Source of the DNA: SYFI01 sp046095485
GTDB taxonomy: Bacteria > Actinomycetota > Thermoleophilia > Miltoncostaeales > Miltoncostaeaceae
NCBI GenBank assembly: GCA_046095485.1
Contig: JBJTJN010000059.1
Span: forward strand, 1 to 64,000
Direction: 5' to 3'
Length of the DNA stretch: 64,000 nucleotides
The notes under the pieces are model-generated. The model saw only the letters and a program-made list of their open reading frames with translations. It was not told where the DNA came from and did not search any database. The translations under genes were made by a program, and so were the position numbers. This document shows positions 7,563 to 15,387 of this stretch, piece by piece (position 1 is the stretch's first letter; each line of letters opens with the position of its first letter).

Positions 7563-8909
7563 ATGAGCACCACTCATCGCCCTTCCCGGCGCCACGCGCT
7601 GGTGGCCGTCACCGTGGCCACGCCCTTCGTGGCGATCGGCGCCCTCACGGCCGTCGCGCTGGCCCAGCCGCCGGCCGACCGGCAGGCGGCGCAGTCGTTC
7701 GCCTTCGGGCAGGACGCCGCGCGCGAGCTGAAGAAGGCGCGCGCATGGGCGGGACCGGTGGCGGCGCTCGAGCTGCAACGCGATGCCACGCGGCGCGAGC
7801 TGGTGATGCTCATGACGCCGGTGCTCGGCCTGCCGGCCGGCCCCATCGGGTTGGCATGGCGCGACATCGCGGCCGACGACCCACAGGGCGCCGCGGCCAA
7901 GGCCGCCTTCGAGAAGGGCTGGCTCGCGGCGGCCGGCGACGCCCTGGCGCTTGATACGCCCCTCACCGGCCACGACGCCAACCGCGCGTGGACGCTCGGT
8001 CTGCGCATGGGCAGGGCCGTGGCGCGCATGGGCCAGTTCCGCGATGGCGCCGGACGCACGTTCACGCTGCCCGAGGGATTCGGCACGTCCATCACTGCGC
8101 GCGAGGCCGGCCTGCGCCGCAACTACCCGTCGAGCGACGACCAGTACGAGCGCCACGACTCGCAACCGCTGCGCCTGGCCGACCTGCTGCTCATGGCATC
8201 GCGCGGCCGGTACATCCGGCGGGCGGGTATCCCGTCATCGGTGCGCGCGCTGCAAGGCTTCACGATCCCCGCCGTCGATCCCATCTTCGTGCCCACGGTG
8301 CAGCGTGCCCTCTCACAGGTGGGCAACCCCTACGTGTGGGGTGGAGAGTGGACCGACCAGAACTCGCCGCTCGACCGCCAGGCGGCGGGCGGCTACGACT
8401 GCTCGGGGCTGGTCTGGTACGTGTGGAACACCGGCGACCGCGCGGCCGAGGCGCAGATCAACATGCCGAGCGGGCGCACCACGTACACCATGAACGTCGG
8501 CAAGCGCGGCAAGCGCATCGCCTGGCAGCGGGCGCAGGCGGGCGACCTGGTGTTCTTCGGATCGGGGGGGCGCCGCACGCCGCTGAGCCAGGCATCGCAC
8601 ATGTCCATCAGCCTCGGCAACAAGTGGATCATCCATTCGTCGGGCGGCCGCGGCGGCGTGAGCATCTCGTACCTGCCCACCTACTGGCCGAGCGGCCTCA
8701 TGAATGCCCGCAGCTTCCGCGTGGACGCCACCACGCCGGCGGCGCCCGACCAGCCCACCACGGCACCTCCGGCTACCACCACGCCCGAGCCCGTGACGCC
8801 CGCGCCCATCACCACGCCCAGCCCCGGCACGCCGCAGGCACCGGCGCCGTCGCCGCAGCCCGCTCCGGGCCCCGGGGCACCGCAGGCGCCGGCGCCGGCG
8901 CCGGGCTAG
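7563..8909 (+). CDS. Exported NlpC/P60 peptidoglycan endopeptidase
   Basis: A 448-residue protein from ATG 7563; an upstream GTG at 7503 would add 20 residues before the signal peptide and is less likely. A basic N-terminus and hydrophobic segment (about residues 10-34, ending ALA) export it. The catalytic domain is near residues 240-370: YDCSG carries the nucleophile Cys280, SHMSIS carries His346, and IIHSS carries the third polar residue His358, all in NlpC/P60 order. Such enzymes cut gamma-D-glutamyl-diamino-acid bonds in wall peptides. The last 75 residues are a Pro/Thr/Ala-rich tail, possibly a wall-spanning spacer. Residues 40-235 form an unassigned accessory region. The gene converges on the methyltransferase gene at 8923. 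Confidence 0.85.
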   Translation: MSTTHRPSRRHALVAVTVATPFVAIGALTAVALAQPPADRQAAQSFAFGQDAARELKKARAWAGPVAALELQRDATRRELVMLMTPVLGLPAGPIGLAWRDIAADDPQGAAAKAAFEKGWLAAAGDALALDTPLTGHDANRAWTLGLRMGRAVARMGQFRDGAGRTFTLPEGFGTSITAREAGLRRNYPSSDDQYERHDSQPLRLADLLLMASRGRYIRRAGIPSSVRALQGFTIPAVDPIFVPTVQRALSQVGNPYVWGGEWTDQNSPLDRQAAGGYDCSGLVWYVWNTGDRAAEAQINMPSGRTTYTMNVGKRGKRIAWQRAQAGDLVFFGSGGRRTPLSQASHMSISLGNKWIIHSSGGRGGVSISYLPTYWPSGLMNARSFRVDATTPAAPDQPTTAPPATTTPEPVTPAPITTPSPGTPQAPAPSPQPAPGPGAPQAPAPAPG

Positions 8910-8922
8910 GTGCAGCGCCCGG

Positions 8923-9966
8923 CTAGGCCGGAAGCGGGGCGAAGAGGTAGTGCGACACCATGAACTCGTCGCCGCCCCGGTAGCCCCACAGCCCCGCGCA
9001 GGCGAGGAAGAACAGCCGCCAGCGGCGGAACCACCTCTCCCCCTCGCCGGGGTGGTCGCGATCCATGATTGCCACCACGCGGTCGCGGTTGGCCACGAGG
9101 TTGTCGTCCCAGTGCAGGGCCGTGCGCGCATAGTGGCGCCCCGACACCCGCCAGTGGTCCTGCACGGCGAAGCGTCCCGAGGCGGCGTGCAGCAGCAGGT
9201 CGTCCGACGGCATGGTGCCCCCGGTGAAGAAGTGGCGGCCGATCCAGTCGCTGTGGTCGTCCTCGCTGAACTCGAAGGCGATGTCGCGGTGGGTGAATAC
9301 GTGCACGAAGAACAGCCCGCCGGGGCGAAGCCACCCCTGGATGCGCGCGAACAGCGCCTGGTGGTTCTTCACGTGCTCGAGCATCTCCACGCTCACCACG
9401 CGGTCGAATGAGTCGTCGGGCAACTCGAGGGTGGTGACGTCGTGGGTAATCACCGTGACGTTGCCGAGGCCGCGCTCGCGCGCCTGCCGCTCGATGTGCT
9501 CGCGCTGGCCGGCGGAGTTGCTCACGGCCGTGACGCGGCTGGCCGGGTAGCGCTCGGCCATCCAGAGGGTGAGCGACCCCCAGCCGCAGCCAAGCTCCAG
9601 CACGTCCTGGCCATCCTCCAGCTGCGCCCGCGCGCAGGTGAGCGCCAGCATGGCGTCCTCGGCCAGGGCCAGGTCGTCCACGCCGGGCGGATACAGGCAC
9701 GAGGAGTACTTGAGGCGCGGCCCGAGGCAGGCCTCGAAGAACTCCGCCGGCACCTCGTAGTGCTGCTCGTTGGCTGCGTCGGCGCGCACGGCCACCGGTG
9801 CCGCGGCAAGGCGCCGGCGCAGCGCCCGGGCGCGCTCGCTCTCGGCATCGGTGCCGCCGCGCCTCTCGCGCCGCAGCCGCGTGGCCACGCGCGCGCGTAT
9901 CGCCGCGAGCAGCACCGGGCGCGGCACGTCGTGATCTTCCGCCAGCCGGATGTACCAGGGCTCCAC
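8923..9966 (-). CDS. Cyclopropane-fatty-acid-synthase-like SAM methyltransferase
   Basis: A 347-residue protein. GTG 9966 is chosen because a TACGCT hexamer lies six bases upstream and a divergent gene starts at 10025, which rules out longer extensions. The SAM-binding motif VLELGCGWGS is near residues 122-131, followed by EMLEHVKN and the late pattern LHWDDNL...WRLFFLACAGLWGYRGGDEF, characteristic of the CFA-synthase-like family (SAM-dependent transfer to unsaturated lipid acyl chains or related substrates). The N-terminal 65 residues are basic and helical, as in membrane-associating members. A DUF1295 reductase-like gene is divergently arranged 58 bases away; that pairing is common in bacteria with methyl-branched or cyclopropane lipids. 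The exact lipid product cannot be read from sequence. Confidence 0.8.
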   Translation of the reverse strand: MEPWYIRLAEDHDVPRPVLLAAIRARVATRLRRERRGGTDAESERARALRRRLAAAPVAVRADAANEQHYEVPAEFFEACLGPRLKYSSCLYPPGVDDLALAEDAMLALTCARAQLEDGQDVLELGCGWGSLTLWMAERYPASRVTAVSNSAGQREHIERQARERGLGNVTVITHDVTTLELPDDSFDRVVSVEMLEHVKNHQALFARIQGWLRPGGLFFVHVFTHRDIAFEFSEDDHSDWIGRHFFTGGTMPSDDLLLHAASGRFAVQDHWRVSGRHYARTALHWDDNLVANRDRVVAIMDRDHPGEGERWFRRWRLFFLACAGLWGYRGGDEFMVSHYLFAPLPA

Positions 9967-9972
9967 ACTCCG

Positions 9973-9978
9973 AGCGTA
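9973..9978 (-). promoter_or_regulatory. -10 element TACGCT of the CFA-like methyltransferase
   Basis: TACGCT on the minus strand, then CGGAGT and GTG 9966. CGGAG is too close to the start to serve comfortably as a Shine-Dalgarno. Confidence 0.45.
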
Positions 9979-10024
9979 ACGGCCCGCGTCGTGCGAGTCT
10001 CCCCCCATCGGATACGGCGCGATC

Positions 10025-10783
10025 ATGCTCACCTCGGCCATCGTCATCCTGGCGATCGTCGTGATCACCTGGCTCGTCAGCCTGGCGCTGCGCGATGCCA
10101 GCGTGATCGACCCGGTATGGCCACTGGGCTTCGTGGCCGTTGCCATCACCGCGTTCGTCGCCGGCGACGGCGACGAGGGCCGCCGGTTGCTCATCCTCGT
10201 GCTGGTGGCGATCTGGGGCCTGCGGCTGTCGGCGTACCTCACCTGGCGCAACCACGGCAAGGGCGAGGACTTCCGCTATGCCGCCATGCGCGAGAAGCGG
10301 GGGCCGTCATTCTGGATCGTCAGCCTCGTGACCATCTTCATCCTGCAGGGCGTGCTCATGTGGGTGGTGTCACTGCCGGTGCAGCTGGCCGCCGTTCCCG
10401 AGCGTGGCCTCGGCCTGCTTGCCGTGGCGGGCGTGGCGGCCTGGGCCATCGGCTTCGGGTTCGAGGCCATCGGCGACTGGCAACTGGCCCGGTTCAAGGC
10501 CGACCCCGCCAACAAGGGCCGCGTGCTCGACACCGGCCTCTGGCGCTACACGCGCCACCCCAACTACTTCGGCGACTTCATGGTGTGGTGGGGAATCTTC
10601 CTCATCGCGGCCGAGAGCGGTGCCGGCGCATGGGGGTTCATCGGCCCGATCCTCATGACCGTGCTGCTGGTAAAGGTGTCGGGGGCGGGACTGCTGGAGA
10701 AGGACATCGCCGAGCGGCGCCCCGGATACGCCGAGTACGTGAGCCGCACGAGCGGGTTCTTCCCCCGCCCGCCGAAGCCCTAG
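10025..10783 (+). CDS. DUF1295 (steroid 5-alpha-reductase-like) membrane protein
   Basis: A 252-residue integral membrane protein with about six to seven hydrophobic segments. Family signatures are strong: SVIDPVWP in the first loop, AYLTWRNHGKGEDFRY, and the C-terminal RYTRHPNYFGDFMVWWG, the NADPH-binding-type HPNYF motif shared with 5-alpha-reductases and isoprenylcysteine methyltransferases. The start ATG 10025 places the first membrane segment directly at the N-terminus. DUF1295 proteins often sit beside CFA-synthase-like methyltransferases, as here (divergent, 58 bp apart), and are inferred to reduce a methylenated acyl intermediate to a methyl branch. That role is inference from context. 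Confidence 0.85.
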   Translation: MLTSAIVILAIVVITWLVSLALRDASVIDPVWPLGFVAVAITAFVAGDGDEGRRLLILVLVAIWGLRLSAYLTWRNHGKGEDFRYAAMREKRGPSFWIVSLVTIFILQGVLMWVVSLPVQLAAVPERGLGLLAVAGVAAWAIGFGFEAIGDWQLARFKADPANKGRVLDTGLWRYTRHPNYFGDFMVWWGIFLIAAESGAGAWGFIGPILMTVLLVKVSGAGLLEKDIAERRPGYAEYVSRTSGFFPRPPKP

Positions 10784-10787
10784 GGCG

Positions 10788-11273
10788 CTACTCGGCCTCG
10801 GCCGCGGTGCCGGGCGGCAGCAGGATCACCGGGCACGACGCATGCCGGGCGAGGTGCCCGCTGAACGAGCCCACGAACTTCGCCATGCGCGCGAGGGGGT
10901 CGCCATGCGATGCCGCCACGATGGCGTCCACGCCGTTGTCGTCGGCCCAGCGCACCACGGCATCGGGAGCCGAGTCGGCATCGTGCGGGTCGAGCAGAAC
11001 GGGTTCCGCGCCCGGGATGTCCTCGCACACCACCTCGAGCAGCCCCTGCGCGATCTCCTGGTGGGCAGCGGAGTTGTCGCCCAACGGCGATCCTCCGAAC
11101 GCGGTGCCGATGGCCGCGAGGAACGACTCGCTGAAGGGCGGGCCGCCCATCACGTGCACCACCGAGAGCCTGCCGCCATCGGCGCGCACCTGCAGGGCCA
11201 GGTGCACCACGGCCTCGGTGACGGGCGACTCATCAACGCATGCCACCACGTGGCTGAACGGTCCCGTGCTCAC
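10788..11273 (-). CDS. Universal stress protein (UspA family)
   Basis: A 161-residue single-domain protein starting at GTG 11273. The N-terminal strand HVVACVDESPVTEAVVHLAL and the C-terminal VDAIVAASHGDP...FVGSFSGHLARHASCPVILLPPG match the UspA fold. The expected ATP-binding motif G-x2-G-x9-G-(S/T) is altered: the first glycine position reads A-A-S-H-G, and G136 with S137-F-S follow later, so nucleotide binding is uncertain. Usp proteins accumulate under starvation or oxidative stress in the cytoplasm. The gene ends four bases past the stop of the convergent DUF1295 gene and is probably monocistronic. Confidence 0.8.
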   Translation of the reverse strand: MSTGPFSHVVACVDESPVTEAVVHLALQVRADGGRLSVVHVMGGPPFSESFLAAIGTAFGGSPLGDNSAAHQEIAQGLLEVVCEDIPGAEPVLLDPHDADSAPDAVVRWADDNGVDAIVAASHGDPLARMAKFVGSFSGHLARHASCPVILLPPGTAAEAE

Positions 11274-11329
11274 GTCGCCAGAGTATCCGGACCGCTCACC
11301 CGTGGCCCCGCCGCTGCCGAGCCGCGGGG

Positions 11330-11335
11330 TAGCAT
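11330..11335 (+). promoter_or_regulatory. -10 element TAGCAT of the 11343 gene
   Basis: TAGCAT ends seven bases before ATG 11343; the intervening bases GGCGGCA contain no clear ribosome-binding site. Confidence 0.5.
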
Positions 11336-11342
11336 GGCGGCA

Positions 11343-12110
11343 ATGGGTCTGAGAAAGCGCTTCCTCGTGGTGGTCGTGGGCGTTCCCGGCAGCCCTGCCG
11401 AGGCCCAGCGCAGTGAGGTGGGCCGCTTCCGCAGCATGGGCGCCGCCGAGCAGGCGGGCCAGGACGAGTGGCGGCGCATCCTCTTCGTGCATGCGCCCCA
11501 TGTGGACCGCTACCGCATCGTCATCGAGGATGACGGCGTTGAGGTGGGCGAGGTGCCCATGCCGGAGCTTCCCGCCGATGCCGGGCCGGGAATCCTCGAC
11601 GAGACCGTCACCCCGCTGGGTGCCAGCAGCGTCGGGGCCCTCGGCGAGCCCATCGAGGAGCAGGCCGACGACGAGCCCGAGCCGGAGCCCGAACCGGAGC
11701 CCGAACCCGAGCCGGAGCCGGTGCCGGAGCCCGCGCCCGAGCCCCCGGTAGCCGCCGAGGCCGTCGCCGCAGTAGCGGTGGTGGCGGCAGCCGATGAGCC
11801 CGAGGCCATCGAGGCCACGGGTGAGCTCGAGGTGGTCGTCGATGAGGACGACCTCGCGGCCACCGGCGAGCACAAGGGGCTCGCCGACGAGGTGGCGGCC
11901 GATGACGTCTCGGCCACCGGGGAGGTGCCGGTGATCGCCCCCGCTGGTGACGCCGAGCCCGCGGCTGCCCCGCGCCCCTACATGGAGATCGAGGATCCTC
12001 CGGACGGCCCCGTGCCGGAGGACGTCATCGCCCGGTTCGCCGCGATGGTGGAGGCCGATAAGGAGCGCGAGTCGCGCCGCGCGGAGCGGGAGCGTGGCGA
12101 CGCGGGCTGA
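11343..12110 (+). CDS. Acidic low-complexity protein of unknown function
   Basis: A 255-residue cytoplasmic-looking protein. The first 75 residues are basic to mixed and probably folded (MGLRKRFLVVVVGVPGSPAEAQRSE...). They are followed by an EPEPEP-type run around residues 113-138, an Ala/Val-rich stretch and a Glu/Asp-rich tail ending in a short charged helix (AAMVEADKERESRRAERE). The repeat DDLAATGEHKG / DDVSATGEVPV suggests a duplicated ATGE motif of the kind used as a linear docking element. No enzyme motif is visible. It is a single gene with a leaderless promoter. The disordered middle argues for a linker or scaffold role, but nothing in the context identifies one. Confidence 0.6.
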   Translation: MGLRKRFLVVVVGVPGSPAEAQRSEVGRFRSMGAAEQAGQDEWRRILFVHAPHVDRYRIVIEDDGVEVGEVPMPELPADAGPGILDETVTPLGASSVGALGEPIEEQADDEPEPEPEPEPEPEPEPVPEPAPEPPVAAEAVAAVAVVAAADEPEAIEATGELEVVVDEDDLAATGEHKGLADEVAADDVSATGEVPVIAPAGDAEPAAAPRPYMEIEDPPDGPVPEDVIARFAAMVEADKERESRRAERERGDAG

Positions 12111-12123
12111 ACCCGCGGCGGAG

Positions 12124-12240
12124 GACCGCGGGCTCGCCCGCGTGTGGGGGCTCGTGGCGGGTGGCCCTTCTGGACGGCTCGGCCACGATCGAGTCGTGCC
12201 CGGGCCGGGGCACGACGGTGGTGATGGAGATCCCCTCCTA
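12124..12240 (+). pseudogene. Relic of a NarL-type sensor histidine kinase C-terminus
   Basis: Between the acidic-protein gene and a small minus-strand gene lie about 39 codons that read like the last part of a histidine-kinase ATPase domain. One frame gives DRGLARVWGLVA (12124-12159). After a one-base shift near 12160-12164 the next frame gives LLDGSATIESCPGRGTTVV, ending MEIPS and TAG 12238-12240. Intact NarL-family kinases end in the order GLxxMxxRVxxLxGxLxIESxPGxGTxVxxxIP, so the match covers the G2 box and the final strand. There is no dimerisation domain or ATP-binding N box upstream, so this is a decayed tail rather than a gene. It ends inside the convergent gene's stop codon. Confidence 0.5.
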
Positions 12241-12429
12241 GACGGCCGCCGCCGCGTCGGCGCGATCACGCAGGGTCATCATGCGCTCCCACGCCTTCTG
12301 CTCGGCCGCGGCATGCGACTCGGCGTCTGCGTAGAGGTGCGAGCCACGTGAGATGGCCAGGTAATCGGCCATGGCGCGCTCGAGTTCCTCATGCGCGTTG
12401 CGGAACTGGTAGGCGACTTCTGCAGTCAT
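12238..12429 (-). CDS. Small helical protein of unknown function
   Basis: A 63-residue protein, MTAEVAYQFRNAHEELERAMADYL..., with amphipathic heptad-like spacing that predicts a long helix or helical hairpin. There are no cysteines, signal peptide or membrane segment. A GGGAG sequence 12-16 bases before ATG 12429 could serve as a ribosome-binding site. Codon usage, with G or C in nearly every third position, supports a real gene despite its length. Neighbours give no functional clue. It could be a partner or antitoxin-like protein, but that is a guess. Confidence 0.55.
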   Translation of the reverse strand: MTAEVAYQFRNAHEELERAMADYLAISRGSHLYADAESHAAAEQKAWERMMTLRDRADAAAAV

Positions 12430-12468
12430 CTCGGCAGTGCTCCCGCGTAGGGGTTCCGTGGAGGAAAA

Positions 12469-13107
12469 TTATCCGCCGGTCCGGACGTCACGCAGCAGAA
12501 CGCGGCGCGCCTGCAGCCCATCGGGGCCCACCTCGATGATGCCCACGGCGGATGCCCGCTCGTCATCGGTCATTCCCGCCCGAAAGCGCATGTACGCACG
12601 GCCTTTGACACCGGTGCGCTCACTCGCGTCGCGCTCCTCGGGTATGTAGACGGCGCCCGGCGAGAACACCCGCGTTCCCCTCACCTGGGTGTCCACCGGC
12701 ATGTGTAGGTGGCCGTGCACGATGAGGTCCACGGGGCCCAGCCGACGGCGCATGTGACGATGCAGCCCGAGCAGCACGACCTTGCGGCGCACGAGGCTCA
12801 GCCCCGCCGCCGGTATCTCGATGCCCCGCGTGCGGCGCCCGTGCACGAGGCCGATGCGCCGCCCGCGCACGCGCACCACCCGCTCGCGCGGGAGGTCGAT
12901 GCCGGCCAGGAGGTCGTGATCGCCCTGCACGGCCACCACCGGCGCGATGCGCTCGAGGTCGTCGATCACGCTGGTGCAGGTGAGGTCACCTGCGTGCAGG
13001 ATGAGGTCGCAGCCCTCGAGGGCCGCGGGCACCTCGGGGGGCAGCGTGGGCAGCACCTCGCCCACGTGCGTGTCGGCCACCACGCCGATGCGGATGGTGC
13101 CGCTCAG
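12469..13107 (-). CDS. YfcE/MJ0936-type metallophosphoesterase (CTG start)
   Basis: About 212 residues. The first strand IRIGVVADTHVGE supplies the D-x-H metal site; later LILHAGDLT (GD), VQGDHD (GDHD, where N is usual in GN(H/D)), LVHG and VDLIVHGHLH (GHxH) complete the calcineurin-like phosphodiesterase set. The D in GDHD replaces the usual metal-bridging Asn. No ATG or GTG fits the family's N-terminus; CTG 13107 gives LSGTIRIGVVADTH and overlaps the fabI stop as CTGA, so CTG is the likely start. The C-terminal 35 residues are a short extension. Family members hydrolyse phosphodiesters with Mn or Ni. It follows fabI in the same transcript. Confidence 0.8.
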   Translation of the reverse strand: MSGTIRIGVVADTHVGEVLPTLPPEVPAALEGCDLILHAGDLTCTSVIDDLERIAPVVAVQGDHDLLAGIDLPRERVVRVRGRRIGLVHGRRTRGIEIPAAGLSLVRRKVVLLGLHRHMRRRLGPVDLIVHGHLHMPVDTQVRGTRVFSPGAVYIPEERDASERTGVKGRAYMRFRAGMTDDERASAVGIIEVGPDGLQARRVLLRDVRTGG

Positions 13108-13886
13108 ATGGCCGTCGCGTGGTAACCGGCGTCCACGTGCAGGGTCTCGCCGGTCACCGCCCGCGCGAGGTCCGAGCACAGGAAGAGCGCAGCGTCGGCC
13201 ACCTCGTCGGCGTCGATGGGGCGGCGCAGGGGGGAGCGCTCGGTGGCGTTGTCCACCATGTCGCCGAACCCCGGGATGCCGCGGGCGGCGAGCGTGCGCA
13301 CCGGGCCCGCCGACAGGGCGTTCACGCGCACGTTGTCGGGGCCCATGTCCCAGGCGAGGTAGCGCACGATGCTCTCGAGCGCCGACTTCGCGATGCCCAT
13401 CACGTTGTAGCCCGGAACCGCGCGCTCGGCCGCCACGTAGCTCATGGTCACGATGGCACCGCCGCCGGCGTCGCGCATGTGCGGCTCCACGCGCTCGGCC
13501 AGCCGCTTGAGCGACCACGACGAGATATCCAGCGCAAGCTGGAAGCCATCATCCGAGACGTCCATGAAGCGGCCGCCGAGGTCCTCCACCTTCCCGAAGG
13601 CCACGGCGTGCACGAGGATGTCAATGCCGCCCAGCGCCTCGGCCGTGCCTGCCACGGCGGCGTCGAGCTCGGCGTCATCGGTGACGTCGAGCGGCAGCAC
13701 GGGCACCGGCCCGTTGGAGAGCTCACCGGCCAGCTTGCGCACGTCCTTCTCCACGCGCTCGCCCTGGAAGGTGAGCGCCACGCGCGCACCCTGCTCATCG
13801 AGCCGTCGCGCGATGGCCCACGCGATGCTGCGCTTGTTGGCCACGCCCACCACCAGCGCGCGCTTGCCCTCGACGATCCCGCTCAC
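13104..13886 (-). CDS. fabI: Enoyl-[acyl-carrier-protein] reductase (NADH), FabI
   Basis: A 260-residue short-chain dehydrogenase with FabI hallmarks. The N-terminus GKRALVVGVANKRSIAWAIA is the FabI variant of the Rossmann glycine motif; SYVAAERAVPGYNVMGIAK carries the Tyr-x6-Lys pair (Tyr160, Lys167) with Tyr150 upstream; the C-terminus reads CSDLARAVTGETLHVDAGYHATAI. It catalyses the last, NADH-dependent reduction of each elongation cycle in type II fatty-acid synthesis in the cytoplasm and is the target of diazaborine, triclosan and isoniazid-type inhibitors. It starts at GTG 13886 with a GAGGGAT ribosome-binding site and a TAGCCT -10 shared back to back with the divergent copper-protein gene. 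The downstream phosphoesterase overlaps its stop codon. Confidence 0.95.
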   Translation of the reverse strand: MSGIVEGKRALVVGVANKRSIAWAIARRLDEQGARVALTFQGERVEKDVRKLAGELSNGPVPVLPLDVTDDAELDAAVAGTAEALGGIDILVHAVAFGKVEDLGGRFMDVSDDGFQLALDISSWSLKRLAERVEPHMRDAGGGAIVTMSYVAAERAVPGYNVMGIAKSALESIVRYLAWDMGPDNVRVNALSAGPVRTLAARGIPGFGDMVDNATERSPLRRPIDADEVADAALFLCSDLARAVTGETLHVDAGYHATAI

Positions 13887-13920
13887 GTGTCATCCCTCGC
13901 GTTCTCCAGCTGACCGCAGC

Positions 13921-13930
13921 AGGCTAGCCT
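13921..13930. promoter_or_regulatory. Palindromic AGGCTAGCCT serving as a double -10 element
   Basis: The ten bases AGGCTAGCCT are a perfect palindrome, so TAGCCT is present on both strands. On the plus strand it ends eight bases before GTG 13939 (CopC-CopD, leaderless). On the minus strand it lies 34 bases before GTG 13886 (fabI, with a ribosome-binding site). Two polymerases could not use it at once, so the two genes may compete. Confidence 0.5.
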
Positions 13931-13938
13931 GCGGGGCC

Positions 13939-15387
13939 GTGCGATTCCCCGCCAAGCCACTGACGAGGGCCCTTGCGGCACTGATGCTCGCCGTGGCCTG
14001 CGCATTGGCCTTCGCGCCCGGCGCCATGGCGCACGCCCTGGTGGATCAGATCACCCCCGCCGACCGCGCGCGACTCGACTCGGGGCCCGGTCGGGTGGAG
14101 GTGCGCTTCACCGAGCCCGTGCAGCTGCTGCAGCAGTCGGACCTGACCGTGGTGGACTCCCGGGGCGAGCCGGTGAGCAGCGGCCCCGGAGCGGTGCAGC
14201 AGGGCAACGCGTCGGTGATCGAGGTGCCGGTGCGCCCCCGCCTGGCCCCGGGCTCGTACACCGTGCGCTGGCGCGTGGTGTCGGCCGACGGGCACATCAT
14301 CCCCGGTGCATCGGTGTTCGCCGTGGGCGACGTGCCGCTGGCCGCGCCCTACCTGGGTGGCCCGGGAGGCGGCGAGGGCCCCACCGAGACATCCGCCTGG
14401 TCGGTGACGGCCCGATGGGTGGAACTGGTCGGGATCGGCGGCCTGCTGGCGCTGCTGCTGTTCCGCGTGCTCATATGGCGACAGGCATGGAGGCCGCCGC
14501 CGCGGATGCCGGGGGGCGAGCGCGACGCCGCGCTGTCGTGGGCGCGCGACGCCTGGTGGATCGGCTTCGGCGCGCTGGCCCTGGTGGCGCTGGTGGGCGA
14601 GGCCCTCGTGCTGGTGGTGAAGACCGCGGCGTCGATGGGCACGAGCGTGTGGGGAGCGCTGGCCGACCCCGCGGGCATCGTGCGCGTGCTGGCCGACACG
14701 CGGTTCGGCGACCTGCTGCAGATCCGCACCCTCGCGCTGTTCGTGCTGTTCGCGCTCGGGGTGTGGCGGTTCCTGGTGGAGTACCGCAGCGACGATGCGC
14801 CCGAGCCGAAGGACGCCGACGGCGGCCTCGTGTCGATGCTCATCATGATGGTTCCGGCGCTCGTGGCCATTGGGTCGCTCTCGGCCCAGGGGCATGCGTC
14901 CACCACCGATATGCCGGCGCTGCAGGTGCCGGTGGACGCCCTGCATGCCGCCATGGCCAGCGCATGGATCGGCGGTCTGGCAATCGTCACGGTGTTCCTG
15001 CTGCGCCTTCCCCGGGTTGCCGGTGCGGGCGGGCGACTGGTGGGCGGGCTCTCGCTCGCGCGGTTCTCAGGCCTGGCGGTGATCGCCGTGGCGCTCCTGG
15101 TGGCGAGCGGCGTGGTGCGGGCGTTCGGCCAGATGACGTCCCCCGCCGACCTGTGGCAGACCTCCTACGGCTGGACGATCCTCGTGAAGATCGGCCTGCT
15201 CGCCGTGGCGATCGTGCTCGCCCTGCGCACGCGGCGCGTGGTGAGCGCCCTTCGCCGCCGCCCGGGGCCGCCCAACATCGCCACCTTGGCGCTGGTGCGC
15301 AGAGGCGCCTGGGTGGAGATCGCCGTCACGCTGGTGATCGTGGCCTTCTCGGCGCTGCTCGTGGGCCAGGTGCCCCCGATCTCATGA
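13939..15387 (+). CDS. CopC-CopD fusion protein (copper resistance/uptake)
   Basis: A 482-residue protein from GTG 13939. A signal peptide (residues 1-31, cut after AMA) leaves His32 as the mature N-terminus, the usual first copper ligand of CopC; the CopC domain follows to about residue 128 (HALVDQITPADRARLDSGPG..., ending VVSADGHIIPGASVFAVG with a second His ligand region). The rest is a CopD domain with about eight membrane segments, including LSAQGHAS. Such fusions (YcnJ-type) bind copper outside and move it across the membrane. A YcnI-like copper protein is encoded separately at 29656. The stop overlaps the sixA start as ATGA. Confidence 0.9.
   Translation: MRFPAKPLTRALAALMLAVACALAFAPGAMAHALVDQITPADRARLDSGPGRVEVRFTEPVQLLQQSDLTVVDSRGEPVSSGPGAVQQGNASVIEVPVRPRLAPGSYTVRWRVVSADGHIIPGASVFAVGDVPLAAPYLGGPGGGEGPTETSAWSVTARWVELVGIGGLLALLLFRVLIWRQAWRPPPRMPGGERDAALSWARDAWWIGFGALALVALVGEALVLVVKTAASMGTSVWGALADPAGIVRVLADTRFGDLLQIRTLALFVLFALGVWRFLVEYRSDDAPEPKDADGGLVSMLIMMVPALVAIGSLSAQGHASTTDMPALQVPVDALHAAMASAWIGGLAIVTVFLLRLPRVAGAGGRLVGGLSLARFSGLAVIAVALLVASGVVRAFGQMTSPADLWQTSYGWTILVKIGLLAVAIVLALRTRRVVSALRRRPGPPNIATLALVRRGAWVEIAVTLVIVAFSALLVGQVPPIS

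Noticed and set aside
11670..11760. GAGCCCGAGCCGGAG simple repeat resembling a tandem-repeat regulatory element.
   Set aside because: It encodes the Glu-Pro run of the 255-residue acidic protein and stays in frame.
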